From Geothermobacter ehrlichii (GTDB lineage Bacteria; Desulfobacterota; Desulfuromonadia; Desulfuromonadales; Geothermobacteraceae), in NCBI RefSeq assembly GCF_008124615.1, contig NZ_VNIB01000001.1, positions 124,001 through 188,000 on the forward strand: a stretch of DNA of 64,000 nucleotides, read 5' to 3'. Positions 25,934 to 35,373 of the stretch are shown here, piece after piece. Both the position numbers and the translations under genes were made by a program. Position 1 is the first letter of the stretch, and every line of letters starts with the position of its first letter. The notes beneath the pieces are model-generated. The model saw only the letters and a list, made by a program, of their open reading frames with translations. It searched no databases and had not been told where the DNA came from.

Positions 25934-26713
25934 ATGTTTTCCGAAATTATTTCACAGTTGGCGTCAGAGGGAAGGACTTGCTTCTGCTTCGATGAGCTGA
26001 AGAAGCGAGTCGACTCGTCTTCGGATGCGCTCAAGTCGGCAATAAGTCGGTCGATCAAAAAAGGTCACCTGGCGATGCCGTATCGGGGGTTCTATGTCAT
26101 CGTGCCCCCGGAATATCGTTCCCTGGGCTGCCGACCGGCAGAACAGTTTATTCCAGATTTGATGCAACACTTGGGAGAGGTTTACTACGTCGGATTGCTG
26201 AGCGCGGCTGAGTATCATGGCGCAGCGCATCACCGCCCCCAGGTGTTTCAGGTCGTGGTCGCCAAGCCACGCAGGACGATTAAATGCGGCAGGGTCAGAG
26301 TCGATTTTATCGTCAAAAAGAATGTCCATGACATGCCGACCCAGTCGCGTAATACCCCCGCCGGTATTCTGAAATTTTCTACTCCGGAATGTACCGCTTT
26401 TGACCTGGTTGGCTACTTTAAACAATGCGGTTGGCTGGACAATGTTGCCACCGTTCTGGCCGAGTTGTCTGAAAAACTGGATGGCCAAAAACTGGTAAAC
26501 ATCGTTGATCGATTGCCGATCGCCTGGGCGCAGCGGTTGGGTTATTTGCTGGAATTGGTCGAGGCATCGAAGGTCGCCGAGCCATTGGCGGAGTTTATAG
26601 AAATGAAGAGGCCGGTTCGCACCCCGCTGCTGTCCTCAGCGGACACCAAGGGAGCCAGATACAACAGTCGCTGGAGACTGTTCGTGAACACCAAGGTCGA
26701 GGCAGAGGTTTGA
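25934..26713 (+). CDS. abiEi: Type IV toxin-antitoxin antitoxin, AbiEi family
   Basis: A 259-residue antitoxin and autorepressor. The N-terminal winged helix-turn-helix covers about residues 1-65 ('CFDELKKRVDSSSDALKSAI', 'KKGHLAMPYRGFYVIVPP'). The C-terminal AbiEi domain has 'GLLSAAEYHGAAHHRPQVFQ', 'KFSTPECTAFDLVGYF' and 'AQRLGYLLELVEASKVAEPL'. ATG 25934 has AGGTGG upstream; a TTG at 25907 would start inside the operator and is rejected. The stop overlaps the TTG start of the toxin gene. In the AbiE model the toxin is held in check without direct binding (type IV) and the pair causes abortive infection. It is intact, unlike the decayed paralogous fragment just upstream. Confidence 0.92.
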   Translation: MFSEIISQLASEGRTCFCFDELKKRVDSSSDALKSAISRSIKKGHLAMPYRGFYVIVPPEYRSLGCRPAEQFIPDLMQHLGEVYYVGLLSAAEYHGAAHHRPQVFQVVVAKPRRTIKCGRVRVDFIVKKNVHDMPTQSRNTPAGILKFSTPECTAFDLVGYFKQCGWLDNVATVLAELSEKLDGQKLVNIVDRLPIAWAQRLGYLLELVEASKVAEPLAEFIEMKRPVRTPLLSSADTKGARYNSRWRLFVNTKVEAEV

Positions 26714-27528
26714 TCCCCAGGGCTTATATCGATGGGTGGAGAAAGCATGCACCCTGGTCCGAAGCCGCACAGGTCGAACAAGACCTGGTGATATGTCGTG
26801 CACTTATCGAGATTTTCAGTCGCCCTCTGTTGGCAAAAAGCCTGGCTTTTCGTGGCGGCACAGCTCTGTTCAAGCTGCACATGCCTGCGGCCCGTTACTC
26901 CGAGGACATCGATCTGGTCCAGGTGGAAGCGGGGCCGATCGGTCCGGTCATGGACGAGTTGAGAGGTTGTCTCGATCCTTGGTTGGGGAACCCGCAGCGC
27001 CGACGCAACGAGGGTCGGGTGACCCTGGTGTACCGCTTTACTTCAGAAGATGATCTCCCCTTGAGGCTCAAGGTGGAAATCAACACCCGAGAGCATTTCG
27101 CCATCCATGGATTTCGGCAATTTCCGTTTGCTGTGGAATCGCTATGGTTTTCTGGAGAGGCGGGAATACTGACTTATGACCTTGCAGAGTTGCTGGGAAC
27201 CAAATTGCGTGCGCTCTACCAGCGTCGCAAGGGGAGGGATCTCTTCGATCTCTGGTACGCGGCCCAAAATGTCAGCCCGCCTCCCGATGAACAACAAATC
27301 GTAGATACTTTCCTTCATTACATGGCCCATGGTGGACATCAGGTCAGCCGAGCGCAATTCGAGCAGAACCTTTTCGGCAAAAAGGAAGACCCGCAGTTTG
27401 TTGGTGATACCGGACCGCTTTTGACCAGCGATAGTGCCTGGGATTTCAATCAGGCGTTTCAATATGTCATGGATCATCTGGTTTCGCGTTTGCCGGGCGA
27501 ACCTTGGCAGGGACGCGAAGGCCAGTGA
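26710..27528 (+). CDS. abiEii: Nucleotidyltransferase toxin, AbiEii/AbiGii family
   Basis: A DNA-polymerase-beta-like nucleotidyltransferase of 272 residues, the toxin half of AbiE. The catalytic motif 'FRGGTALFKLHMPAARYSED' places GGT at residues 49-51 and is followed by 'SEDIDL' at 64-69, with Asp66 and Asp68 as likely metal ligands. The family's later motif 'GTKLRALYQRRKGRDLFDLW' (KGRDLFDL) is also intact. TTG 26710 overlaps the antitoxin stop, giving translational coupling. Relatives transfer nucleotides to RNA or to tRNA ends and stop growth on phage infection. All visible motifs are present, so the pair is probably functional. A terminator lies 134 bp downstream. Confidence 0.92.
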   Translation: MIPRAYIDGWRKHAPWSEAAQVEQDLVICRALIEIFSRPLLAKSLAFRGGTALFKLHMPAARYSEDIDLVQVEAGPIGPVMDELRGCLDPWLGNPQRRRNEGRVTLVYRFTSEDDLPLRLKVEINTREHFAIHGFRQFPFAVESLWFSGEAGILTYDLAELLGTKLRALYQRRKGRDLFDLWYAAQNVSPPPDEQQIVDTFLHYMAHGGHQVSRAQFEQNLFGKKEDPQFVGDTGPLLTSDSAWDFNQAFQYVMDHLVSRLPGEPWQGREGQ

Positions 27529-27661
27529 CTCGGCTCAGGGTAGTGATATCCAGGTGGGGGCGTTGATTTTTCTGAAGAATTCACGTATCTTGCAGTGCGT
27601 TGATTTTGATGTTTTTTGGGGGGGGCAAAATGGGACTCAAAACGGATTGACCGCGTTGAAG

Positions 27662-27698
27662 AGCCGCAGGCTGTGAAAGCAGTTTTGCGGCTTTTTTT
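27662..27698 (+). terminator. Rho-independent terminator after AbiEii
   Basis: AGCCGCA (27662-27668) pairs with TGCGGCT (27686-27692) around an inner CTG/CAG stem, followed by TTTTTT. It separates the AbiE operon from the hsd operon. The 134 bp before it hold a G-run and no recognisable gene. Confidence 0.8.
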
Positions 27699-27770
27699 GT
27701 GTCAGGTAGATTGGTCGGGCTGCAATCGTTGGGACTTGTCTTGAAGTTTTGAATCTGGGAGGGCCTCGGC

Positions 27771-30131
27771 GTGAAGAAAAAATCACTCTCCGAACGCGAT
27801 ATCTGCACCAAATACATTACTCCGGCGATTCAGTCAGCAGGGTGGGACATACACACGCAGGTACGTGAGGAAGTGACCTTCACAGCCGGCCGCATTATCG
27901 TGCGCGGCAAGCTCTATTCAAGAGGCGAGAAAAAGCGAGCCGATTATATCCTCTACCACAAGCCAAACCTGCCAATCGCTGTCATTGAAGCGAAAGACAA
28001 TAACCATACCATCGGACATGGCATGCAGCAGGCACTTGAGTACGCCGAGGCCCTGGATGTGCCATTTGCTTCCAGTTCCAATGGCGACGGTTTCGTTTTT
28101 CACGACCGAACCGGCTTGTCAAATCCGGTCGAGCAGCACTTGTCACTCGATGAATTCCCTTCCCCTGGGGCTCTCTGGCAACGCTACAAGCAGTGGAGAG
28201 GGATTGAGCCACCGGTCGAAGACATCATCAATCAGCCATACTACAGTGACGGCAGCGGACGCGAGCCGCGCTATTATCAGCGTGTAGCCATCAACCGGAC
28301 AGTTGAGGCGATCGCCAAGGGACAGAATCGCATCCTGCTGGTCATGGCGACCGGCACCGGCAAGACCTACACCGCCTTCCAGATTATCTGGCGTTTGTGG
28401 AAGTCACGCATCAAGAAACGCATCCTGTTTCTGGCCGATCGCAACATCCTCGTTGACCAGACCAAGACCAACGACTTCAAGCCGTTTGGTCAGGCGATGA
28501 CCAAAATCGAGAAGCGGCAAGCTGACAAATCCTACGAAATTTATCTTTCTCTTTACCAGGCGGTTACCGGCAGGGAAGAAGAGAAGAACATCTACAAACA
28601 ATTCTCTCCGGATTTTTTCGATCTCGTAGTGATCGACGAGTGTCATCGCGGCAGCGCTGCCGAGGATTCGGCCTGGAGGGAGATCCTCGATTACTTCTCC
28701 AGCGCCACCCATGTCGGCCTGACTGCCACCCCGAAAGAGACCAAGGACGTTTCCAATATTCACTATTTCGGCGAGCCAATTTATACCTACTCCCTCAAGC
28801 AGGGGATCGAAGACGGCTTTCTGGCACCCTACAAGGTGGTGCGGATTGACCTGGACAAGGACTTGACCGGCTGGCGTCCGGAAAAGGGCAAGGTCGACAA
28901 ACAGGGACTTTTGATCGAAGACCGCATCTACAACCAGAAGGACTTCGACCGTACCCTGGTGGCTGAGAAGCGTACTGAACTCGTTGCCCGCAAAGTGACG
29001 GAGTTTCTCAAGGCGAGCGACCGCTACGCCAAAACCATCGTTTTCTGTGAGGATACCGACCACGCCGAGCGGATGCGCCAGGTGTTGGTGAACGAGAATG
29101 CCGATCTCGCCGCCGAGAACAGTAAGTACGTGATGAGGATCACCGGCGATGATCAGGTCGGCAAGATGGAACTGGACAATTTCATCGACCCGGAAAGCCG
29201 CTATCCGGTCATCGCCACAACCTCCCGCCTGATGAATACCGGCGTCGACGCCCAGACCTGCAAGTTGATTGTCCTCGACCAGACCATCCAGTCGATGACC
29301 ACTTTCAAGCAGATTATAGGGCGGGGTACTCGCATCAACGAGGACTACGGCAAGTTCTACTTCACCATCATGGACTTCAAAAAGGCGACCGAACTGTTTG
29401 CTGATCCTGCTTTCGATGGCGACCCGGTACAGATCTACGAGCCGGATGAAAACGATCCGCCGGTCCCGCCCGATCCACCGGAAGATGGTGAGGATGGAGA
29501 AGGCGGACCAGATGGCGAGCTTTCTCCACCGGAACCTCCGGGCGACGGAAAGGGAGAGCCTCGGGTCAAATACATTGTCGACGATGTGCCGTTCTGGGTG
29601 GTTGCTGAGCGGGTGCAGTACTACGGCAAAGACGGCAAGCTGATCACCGAGTCGCTCAAGGACTACACCAAGCGAACTGTCAGACAGAAGTTCAAATCAC
29701 TGGACGATTTTCTTCGGCGCTGGAATGAGGCCGATAAGAAGCAGGCTATTATCCGTGAATTGGAAGAACAGGGCGTGCTGCTCGAGGCGCTGGCCGAAGA
29801 GGTGGGGAAGGAGTTCGGGCCGTTCGATCTTATTTGCCACGTTGCGTTCGACCAGCCGCCACTGACCCGGCGTGAGCGTGCGGAGAATGTCCGTAAACGC
29901 AACTATTTTACAAAATACGGGGAACAGGCAAGGGCAGTTCTAAACGCGCTTCTGGACAAATATGCGGACGAGGGCGTTGAAAACATCGAGGATCTCAAGG
30001 TGCTGCGGATCAACCCCTTCGACAGCATTGGAACTCCGACTGAAATCGTCAACCAGTTCTTTGGCGGCAGGCAGAACTACGAACAGGCTCTCCGCGAGCT
30101 GGAAGAGCAGCTATATGGGGTTGAGATGTGA
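27771..30131 (+). CDS. hsdR: Type I restriction endonuclease subunit R (EcoEI-type)
   Basis: A 786-residue motor/nuclease subunit. The PD-(D/E)xK nuclease is at the N-terminus: Asp58 in 'RADYILY' and 'EAK' at residues 73-75. Helicase motifs follow: Walker A '[12 protein letters not shown]' at about 192-203, DECH at 289-292 in '[11 protein letters not shown]', '[12 protein letters not shown]', and motif VI 'QIIGRGTRI'. The C-terminal region (from about 560), with an acidic/Pro-rich linker and '[20 protein letters not shown]', matches the EcoEI R-protein C-terminal domain. It is shorter than EcoKI-type subunits, as usual for this group. GTG 27771 has GGGAGGG upstream. With HsdM and HsdS it would cut unmodified DNA far from its site. 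Confidence 0.94.
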   Translation: MKKKSLSERDICTKYITPAIQSAGWDIHTQVREEVTFTAGRIIVRGKLYSRGEKKRADYILYHKPNLPIAVIEAKDNNHTIGHGMQQALEYAEALDVPFASSSNGDGFVFHDRTGLSNPVEQHLSLDEFPSPGALWQRYKQWRGIEPPVEDIINQPYYSDGSGREPRYYQRVAINRTVEAIAKGQNRILLVMATGTGKTYTAFQIIWRLWKSRIKKRILFLADRNILVDQTKTNDFKPFGQAMTKIEKRQADKSYEIYLSLYQAVTGREEEKNIYKQFSPDFFDLVVIDECHRGSAAEDSAWREILDYFSSATHVGLTATPKETKDVSNIHYFGEPIYTYSLKQGIEDGFLAPYKVVRIDLDKDLTGWRPEKGKVDKQGLLIEDRIYNQKDFDRTLVAEKRTELVARKVTEFLKASDRYAKTIVFCEDTDHAERMRQVLVNENADLAAENSKYVMRITGDDQVGKMELDNFIDPESRYPVIATTSRLMNTGVDAQTCKLIVLDQTIQSMTTFKQIIGRGTRINEDYGKFYFTIMDFKKATELFADPAFDGDPVQIYEPDENDPPVPPDPPEDGEDGEGGPDGELSPPEPPGDGKGEPRVKYIVDDVPFWVVAERVQYYGKDGKLITESLKDYTKRTVRQKFKSLDDFLRRWNEADKKQAIIRELEEQGVLLEALAEEVGKEFGPFDLICHVAFDQPPLTRRERAENVRKRNYFTKYGEQARAVLNALLDKYADEGVENIEDLKVLRINPFDSIGTPTEIVNQFFGGRQNYEQALRELEEQLYGVEM

Positions 30132-30937
30132 AATCTTTAGAAGAGTTGAAAGCGGATAGTTCCTACAGGGATGTTCGTTTTTATCGAATATTCGGTATTG
30201 AAAGGCTTTTTCAGCTTATCAATGATGAATCACTTGCCCTCCTTGCCCCTAGAAAATGGGAAGATCCTTACGAGAAGGCTCTTCAGGATATGCTGGAGAC
30301 CAAAAATCGTTTTAAGATTTACGGTCTTTGTTGGTCATCTCGCTCCAGATCAGATGCCTTGTGGCGAATATATTCTCCGAATAGTTTAGGTGTTCGCGTT
30401 TCAACAACTGTTGGCCGTGTTATTGACTCGATTAGACCCGGTAAATATTTTTCTGAAAAGCATTTTTTTATCGGAGATGTCTCTTATTTGCCTGAGAAAA
30501 CCAATTATCCTGACCGCCCTTTTGATTTTAGAAAGGGCAAACTCTCATTGAAGCAGAGCGATTTTAATCGTCGGATAACAACGATTTCTGACGCAATCAA
30601 GGACATGGTTGTAGATAAGTCCAAAAACATACCTAGGCAACCAGCCGATATTGCTAAGACATTTTTGGTGAAAAGGAAAGCCTTTGATCACGAGAGTGAA
30701 GTGCGCTTCATCTACGTAGATGGCCGATCTTCTGAAGCTGATGATGGAGTGTTCAAGATACCTATTGATCCAGTAACTCTCATCAGTACTATCGAGTTCG
30801 ATCCACGAATGAATGATGACGTTTATGAATCCCTACGCAAAGCGGTATTGGCCAACCTCCAAGGCCGAGAACATAAAATCAGAGTAACCAAGTCCGATCT
30901 GTACAAGTCTCCGGAAAAACTCATTTACTCAAAATAA
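30128..30937 (+). CDS. DUF2971 family protein inside hsd operon
   Basis: 269 residues, no signal peptide or membrane helix. It fits the DUF2971 layout: an N-terminal '[20 protein letters not shown]' followed by '[12 protein letters not shown]' (the usual p..W.DP.E motif), '[18 protein letters not shown]' (aromatic/Trp core), and '[19 protein letters not shown]', the conserved K.....E.E.R. block. DUF2971 proteins often occur in defence loci, but their activity is not established to my knowledge. The GTG start overlaps the hsdR stop (GTGA), so it is translated with the restriction subunit, and hsdM begins 11 bp after it. Composition is clearly AT-richer than hsdR and hsdM, pointing to insertion into an older RM operon. 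Confidence 0.82.
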   Translation: MKSLEELKADSSYRDVRFYRIFGIERLFQLINDESLALLAPRKWEDPYEKALQDMLETKNRFKIYGLCWSSRSRSDALWRIYSPNSLGVRVSTTVGRVIDSIRPGKYFSEKHFFIGDVSYLPEKTNYPDRPFDFRKGKLSLKQSDFNRRITTISDAIKDMVVDKSKNIPRQPADIAKTFLVKRKAFDHESEVRFIYVDGRSSEADDGVFKIPIDPVTLISTIEFDPRMNDDVYESLRKAVLANLQGREHKIRVTKSDLYKSPEKLIYSK

Positions 30938-30948
30938 GAAAGGTGCGA

Positions 30949-32418
30949 ATGTCAGTATCAACTACCATCAAATCCATTCAGGACATCATGCGTAAAGACG
31001 CTGGAGTTGACGGCGACGCGCAGCGCATCGGCCAGCTTGTCTGGATGTTCTTTCTGAAAATCTTCGACGACCAGGAGCAGGAACTCGAACTGCTTCAGGA
31101 CGACTACACTTCACCGATCCCCGAGCGGCTGCGCTGGCGCAACTGGGCCGCTGATGCCGAGGGAATCACCGGCGACGAGCTGCTCGACTTCGTTAACAAC
31201 GACCTGTTCAAGACCCTTAAGGAGCTTGAATTGAACGCCGGGACCAACGGGCGCGGCCTGGTGGTGCGTTCGGTGTTCGAGGATGCCTACAACTACATGA
31301 AGAACGGCACCCTCATTCGCCAGGTGGTCAACAAGATCAACGAGATCGACTTCAACCGCTCCAGCGATCGCCATCTTTTCGGCGATATCTATGAGCAGAT
31401 CCTCAAGGACTTGCAGAGTGCTGGCAATGCAGGGGAGTTTTACACCCCGCGCGCCGTCACCCAATTCATGGTCGATATGGTCGATCCGAAACTGGGTGAG
31501 AAGATTCTCGACCCCGCCTGTGGTACCGGCGGGTTCCTTGCCTGTTCCATTGAGCATGTGCGCGGCAAATACGTCAAGACAGCCGAGGATGAGCAGATAT
31601 TGCAGCAGTCGATCTTTGGTGTAGAGAAAAAGGCACTGCCGCACCTGCTCTGCACTACCAACATGCTGCTGCACGGCATCGAGGTGCCGTCCAACATCCG
31701 CCACGACAACACCCTGTCGCGCCCGCTACGCGACTACGGCCCCAGGGACCGGGTCGATGTGGTGGTCACCAACCCGCCGTTCGGCGGTACCGAGGAGGAC
31801 GGCATCGAAACCAACTTTCCGGCCAGTTTCCGCACCCGCGAAACCGCCGACCTTTTTCTGGTGTTGATCATACACCTGCTTAAGGATGGTGGCCGTGCCG
31901 CTATCGTTTTGCCCGACGGCACCCTGTTCGGCGAGGGCGTCAAGACCCGCATCAAGGAGAAGCTGCTAAAGGAGTGCAACCTGCACACTGTGGTGCGTCT
32001 GCCCAATGGTGTGTTCAACCCCTACACCAGCATCAAGACCAACCTGCTTTTTTTCACCAAGGGAGAGCCGACCAAAGAAGTCTGGTACTACGAGCACCCC
32101 TATCCCGAAGGATACAAGAGCTACTCCAAGACCAAGCCGATGCGCATCGAGGAGTTCGAACCCGAGAAGGCCTGGTGGGAGAACCGGGTGGAGAACGAGC
32201 GGGCCTGGAAGGTCTCCATCGAGCAGATCAAGGCCAATGGCTACAACCTCGACATCAAGAACCCCAATACCGTTGAAGAGGACCACGGTGATCCGGAGGA
32301 GCTGCTGGGCGAGTACAAGGCGCTGCTGGCCAGCGTGGCCGAGGCGCGTGAGGCGCTGAAGCGGGAATTGATGGATGCTCTGGAGCGGGATGCCGATGTA
32401 GCGAGGGAGTCAGCATGA
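30949..32418 (+). CDS. hsdM: Type I DNA methyltransferase subunit M
   Basis: An N6-adenine methyltransferase of 489 residues. The N-terminal HsdM domain has 'IQDIMRKDAGVDGDAQRIGQ', typical of the group. The SAM-binding motif I is 'ILDPACGTGGFL' with Asp188, and the catalytic NPPF is at residues 275-278 in 'VVTNPPFGGTEEDGI'. Other conserved blocks are 'AGEFYTPRAVTQFMVDMVDP' and 'PNGVFNPYTSIKTNLLFF'. ATG 30949 is favoured over GTG 30943 because AAAGG lies six bases upstream. It protects host DNA and, with HsdS, forms the methylase. Its stop overlaps hsdS by 4 bp. Confidence 0.95.
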   Translation: MSVSTTIKSIQDIMRKDAGVDGDAQRIGQLVWMFFLKIFDDQEQELELLQDDYTSPIPERLRWRNWAADAEGITGDELLDFVNNDLFKTLKELELNAGTNGRGLVVRSVFEDAYNYMKNGTLIRQVVNKINEIDFNRSSDRHLFGDIYEQILKDLQSAGNAGEFYTPRAVTQFMVDMVDPKLGEKILDPACGTGGFLACSIEHVRGKYVKTAEDEQILQQSIFGVEKKALPHLLCTTNMLLHGIEVPSNIRHDNTLSRPLRDYGPRDRVDVVVTNPPFGGTEEDGIETNFPASFRTRETADLFLVLIIHLLKDGGRAAIVLPDGTLFGEGVKTRIKEKLLKECNLHTVVRLPNGVFNPYTSIKTNLLFFTKGEPTKEVWYYEHPYPEGYKSYSKTKPMRIEEFEPEKAWWENRVENERAWKVSIEQIKANGYNLDIKNPNTVEEDHGDPEELLGEYKALLASVAEAREALKRELMDALERDADVARESA

Positions 32419-34439
32419 CCGTAGAGACGTTCTTTGCCAATTTCGGACATCTGGCCGATGCGCCCAATGGGGTGCAGAAGTTGCGGGAGTTGATTCTTCA
32501 GCTGGCGGTACAGGGGAAATTGGTGCCGCAGGACCCCAACGATGAGCCTGCTTCGGTTTTGTTGGAGAGAATTGATTGTCATAAAAAAGAATTGCTTGCC
32601 AAAAAAGTGATTAGGAAATCAGCCACTCTCTTCCCTAAAGAAGAGGCGCCGGCAGTCTATCCTTTACCACTTCAATGGGAATGGGCTTTGCTCGGGCGGA
32701 TTTCTACTCTATTGGTTGATGGATCTCACAACCCTCCCCCGAAGAGACCTGACGGCATTCCAATGCTGAGTGGGCAGAATGTTGAAAATAACAGCATCAA
32801 CTTCCGAGCTTCTCGCTACATTACGGAAGAGGACTATCTAATTGAGCGTGAGCGAAATCCGATTCAAGCTGGCGATGTTTTTTTGACTATTGTTGGCACT
32901 ATTGGACGTTCAGCGGTTGTCCCTGAACAAATGCCCAAGTGTGCTCTTCAACGCAGTATTGCTCAACTTAGGACCGGAATTTTTCCTTACTATCTCAGCT
33001 TTTATTTACAGTCTGTTATTGCTCACGAATACTTCTACTCTCATGCAAAAGGAACGGCTCAGAAAGGGATTTATTTGAACAAGGTAAGCTTGTTGCCTGT
33101 CCCTCTCCCCCCCTTCGAAGAACAAAAACGCATCGTCGCCAAGGTCGACCAACTCATGGCTCTGTGCAACGAACTCGAAGCCCGCCAGCAAAAGCAGCAA
33201 CAGGTGCGGGTGCGCCTCAATAACGCCGCCCTCGACGCACTGCTCACCGCCCGCGAACCCGACGAATTCGCTGACCACTGGCAGCGCATTTGCAACAACT
33301 TTGACCTGATCTACGACCACCCCGAAACCATCGCCAAACTCCGCGCCGCCATCCTTCAACTCGCCGTCCAGGGCAAACTCGTCCCCCAAGACCCCAACGA
33401 TGAGCCTGCTTCGGTTTTGCTGGAGAGGATTAAGGCTGAGAAGGAGAGGTTGGTTAAAGAAGGGAAGATTAAAAAGCAGAAGCCACTCCCAGAGATTGAT
33501 GAAAGTCTAGCTCCATTCGAGATTCCTGCTGGGTGGGCTTGGGCAAGGTTCCCTGAGGTAGGGGAGTTTGGCCGTGGGAAATCAAAACACCGGCCCCGAA
33601 ATGATCCTTCCTTATATTCGGGCGGGAAATACCCAATGGTTCAAACTGGTGATGTTGCTAGGGCCAATGGGGAAGTCAGGACCTATACTGCACTTTACAA
33701 TGATGCTGGGTTAGCACAAAGCAGGCTGTGGCCAAAGGGAACCATGTGTATAACCATTGCCGCAAATATTGCTGATAGCGCGGTTCTCGGTTTTGATGCC
33801 TGTTTCCCGGATAGTGTAGTAGGGCTTATCGCATCACAAGAAATTGGTGATGTTCGTTATTTCGAGTATTTTATTCGTACAGCTAAAGAACGTTTGATGG
33901 ATTTTGCTCCGTCAACTGCTCAGAAGAATATAAATCTCGGAATTCTCGAAACAGTTTACATTCCTTTGCCACCACTAGCGGAAATGAAGCGCATCGTCGC
34001 CAAAGTCGATCAACTCATGTCCCTGTGCGACAAACTCGAAGCCAAACTCAACCAAGCCCAGCAGCACAGCGAAAAACTGATGGAAGCCACCGTTCGACAG
34101 CTGTTGGAGCCCTCGGCCCCACCAAAACCGCAGACAAATGGAGTGACGCTGGTTTCTGACGCCAGTAGTCCGGGTCAACAAGTTCGCCACGCCTATCAGC
34201 TCGCACCGGATATTGCCGAGCCACTGGCAGCTGAGGCCGTAGTTGATTACGGCGGTTCCGTTCCCGAAGCCATCCTCGCCGTCATGCAGTCGGGGCAGGC
34301 ATACTCCCGCGCCGATATCCTCGCTGCCACCGGTATCCGCGAAGCCGATTGGGTGTGGGCAATCAAGCAACTCAAGGAGCAGGGGCGGGTGGTGCAGAAG
34401 GGAGAGAGGCGCGGGGCGCGCTATGTAAAGGCCGATTAG
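32415..34439 (+). CDS. hsdS: Type I specificity subunit S with extra C-terminal winged helix
   Basis: A 674-residue specificity subunit. Two target-recognition domains (about 65-235 and 350-515) are each followed by a conserved spacer helix: 'QKRIVAKVDQLMALCNELEA' and 'MKRIVAKVDQLMSLCDKLEA'. The segment 'ILQLAVQGKLVPQDPNDEPA' occurs before each TRD, giving the half-repeat structure of S subunits. Residues about 600-674 ('EAILAVMQSGQAYSRADILA', 'WAIKQLKEQGRVVQKGERRG') form an additional winged-helix-like domain, found in some but not all HsdS. TRD1 is notably AT-rich next to the conserved spacers, as expected of swapped recognition modules. It overlaps hsdM (ATGA). Confidence 0.93.
   Translation: MTVETFFANFGHLADAPNGVQKLRELILQLAVQGKLVPQDPNDEPASVLLERIDCHKKELLAKKVIRKSATLFPKEEAPAVYPLPLQWEWALLGRISTLLVDGSHNPPPKRPDGIPMLSGQNVENNSINFRASRYITEEDYLIERERNPIQAGDVFLTIVGTIGRSAVVPEQMPKCALQRSIAQLRTGIFPYYLSFYLQSVIAHEYFYSHAKGTAQKGIYLNKVSLLPVPLPPFEEQKRIVAKVDQLMALCNELEARQQKQQQVRVRLNNAALDALLTAREPDEFADHWQRICNNFDLIYDHPETIAKLRAAILQLAVQGKLVPQDPNDEPASVLLERIKAEKERLVKEGKIKKQKPLPEIDESLAPFEIPAGWAWARFPEVGEFGRGKSKHRPRNDPSLYSGGKYPMVQTGDVARANGEVRTYTALYNDAGLAQSRLWPKGTMCITIAANIADSAVLGFDACFPDSVVGLIASQEIGDVRYFEYFIRTAKERLMDFAPSTAQKNINLGILETVYIPLPPLAEMKRIVAKVDQLMSLCDKLEAKLNQAQQHSEKLMEATVRQLLEPSAPPKPQTNGVTLVSDASSPGQQVRHAYQLAPDIAEPLAAEAVVDYGGSVPEAILAVMQSGQAYSRADILAATGIREADWVWAIKQLKEQGRVVQKGERRGARYVKAD
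32532..32561 (+). repeat. Direct repeat in hsdS, copy 1
   Basis: A 30-bp sequence before TRD1 that is identical to 33390-33419 before TRD2; similarity continues less perfectly on both sides. The copies are 858 bp (286 codons) apart and in the same frame, so recombination between them would delete one TRD without a frameshift. Confidence 0.85.
33390..33419 (+). repeat. Direct repeat in hsdS, copy 2
   Basis: The second, in-frame copy of the 30-bp hsdS repeat (see copy 1). The shared codons encode 'DPNDEPASVL'. Confidence 0.85.
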
Positions 34440-34460
34440 GATTGTGATAGAGGAGGGCAA

Positions 34461-35231
34461 TTGAAATATCGCATCTACATTGACGAGGTTGGCAACCCGG
34501 ACCTCGAAAGCTCTGACAACCCGAACCATCGTTTCCTGAGCTTGACCGGTGTCATCATTGAACTTGGGCATGTGCAGGATGTCGTGGCCCCGCAACTGGA
34601 GGCCTTGAAAAGAGAGTATTTCCGTTCACACCCGGACGAGCCGGTTATCCTCCACCGGAAGGAACTCGTGAACATGAAGAATCCCTTCCATGTTCTCAAA
34701 GATCCGGAAGTGAGAGGACGCTTCGATAAACAGCTCCTTCGGCTGCTAACCGATTGGCAATACAGCGTCATTTCGGTCTGCATTGACAAAAAAAATCACA
34801 AGGACACCTACCAGGTCTGGCGATACGAGCCTTATCACTATTGCCTGGCCGTTTTGCTGGAGAGATATTTCTTCTTTCTGAACGAGAAGGGATGCCAAGG
34901 CGACGTTATGGCGGAATCTCGAGGTGGCAAAGAAGACATGCGCCTCAAGAAATCATTTGCCGCTCTTTGGGATGAGGGTACGGAATACATCCCTGCCGAG
35001 AAATTTCATGGCGTCTTGACCAGCAAGCAACTCAAGGTCAAACCGAAGACCAACAACGTCGCTGGACTGCAACTGGCCGACTTGCTGGCGCATCCAAGCC
35101 GCAACGAGATACTCAAGGAAAAGGATCTTTTGGAGAGTGGGTTGAGACCGTTTGGTCAGGAAATTGTGAAAATTCTTCGGGAAAAGTACTATCAGCGGGA
35201 TGGGAGGGTTTTCGGGAAGAAATTTATCTGA
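34461..35231 (+). CDS. DUF3800 domain protein (RNase H-like fold)
   Basis: 256 residues. The N-terminus 'MKYRIYIDEVGNPD' carries the DUF3800 signature (YxDE.G) with Asp8 and Glu9. Further acidic residues in the expected order are the Glu of 'VMAESRGG' near 150 and the Asp of 'VAGLQLADLLAHP' near 208. This is the pattern of an RNase H-like nuclease active site. Many DUF3800 proteins sit in defence islands. TTG 34461 has a strong GAGGAGGG. It lies 21 bp after hsdS, so it is probably the last gene of the hsd operon, although its link to restriction is only positional. Substrate unknown. Confidence 0.85.
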   Translation: MKYRIYIDEVGNPDLESSDNPNHRFLSLTGVIIELGHVQDVVAPQLEALKREYFRSHPDEPVILHRKELVNMKNPFHVLKDPEVRGRFDKQLLRLLTDWQYSVISVCIDKKNHKDTYQVWRYEPYHYCLAVLLERYFFFLNEKGCQGDVMAESRGGKEDMRLKKSFAALWDEGTEYIPAEKFHGVLTSKQLKVKPKTNNVAGLQLADLLAHPSRNEILKEKDLLESGLRPFGQEIVKILREKYYQRDGRVFGKKFI

Positions 35232-35236
35232 GCATT

Positions 35237-35257
35237 AAAAAAGGCCCTTGCGGGCCT
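35237..35257 (-). terminator. Hairpin with T-tract on - strand
   Basis: GGCCC/GGGCC with a TTGC loop lies next to six A residues on the + strand, so it reads as a perfect intrinsic terminator on the - strand. No - strand gene is seen here. A second small IR (ATGGC...GCCAT, 35260-35273) follows. Transcripts of the hsd operon may also fold here. Confidence 0.5.
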
Positions 35258-35373
35258 CGATGGCTTGTGCCATCCACCTCCAGAATTCTGGATTACGCAA
35301 ATTTAAACATTTCAGGAGTTATCTGTCAAATAGTTGATGCAGCTTTTTGAAGGCATTTTTATAGGGGGATCCT

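Noticed and set aside
25746-26000. 84-codon frame over the AbiE operator region
   Set aside because: It joins the tail of the decayed AbiEi fragment to the operator and the start of abiEi in a wrong frame. It is explained as a pseudogene plus regulatory DNA.
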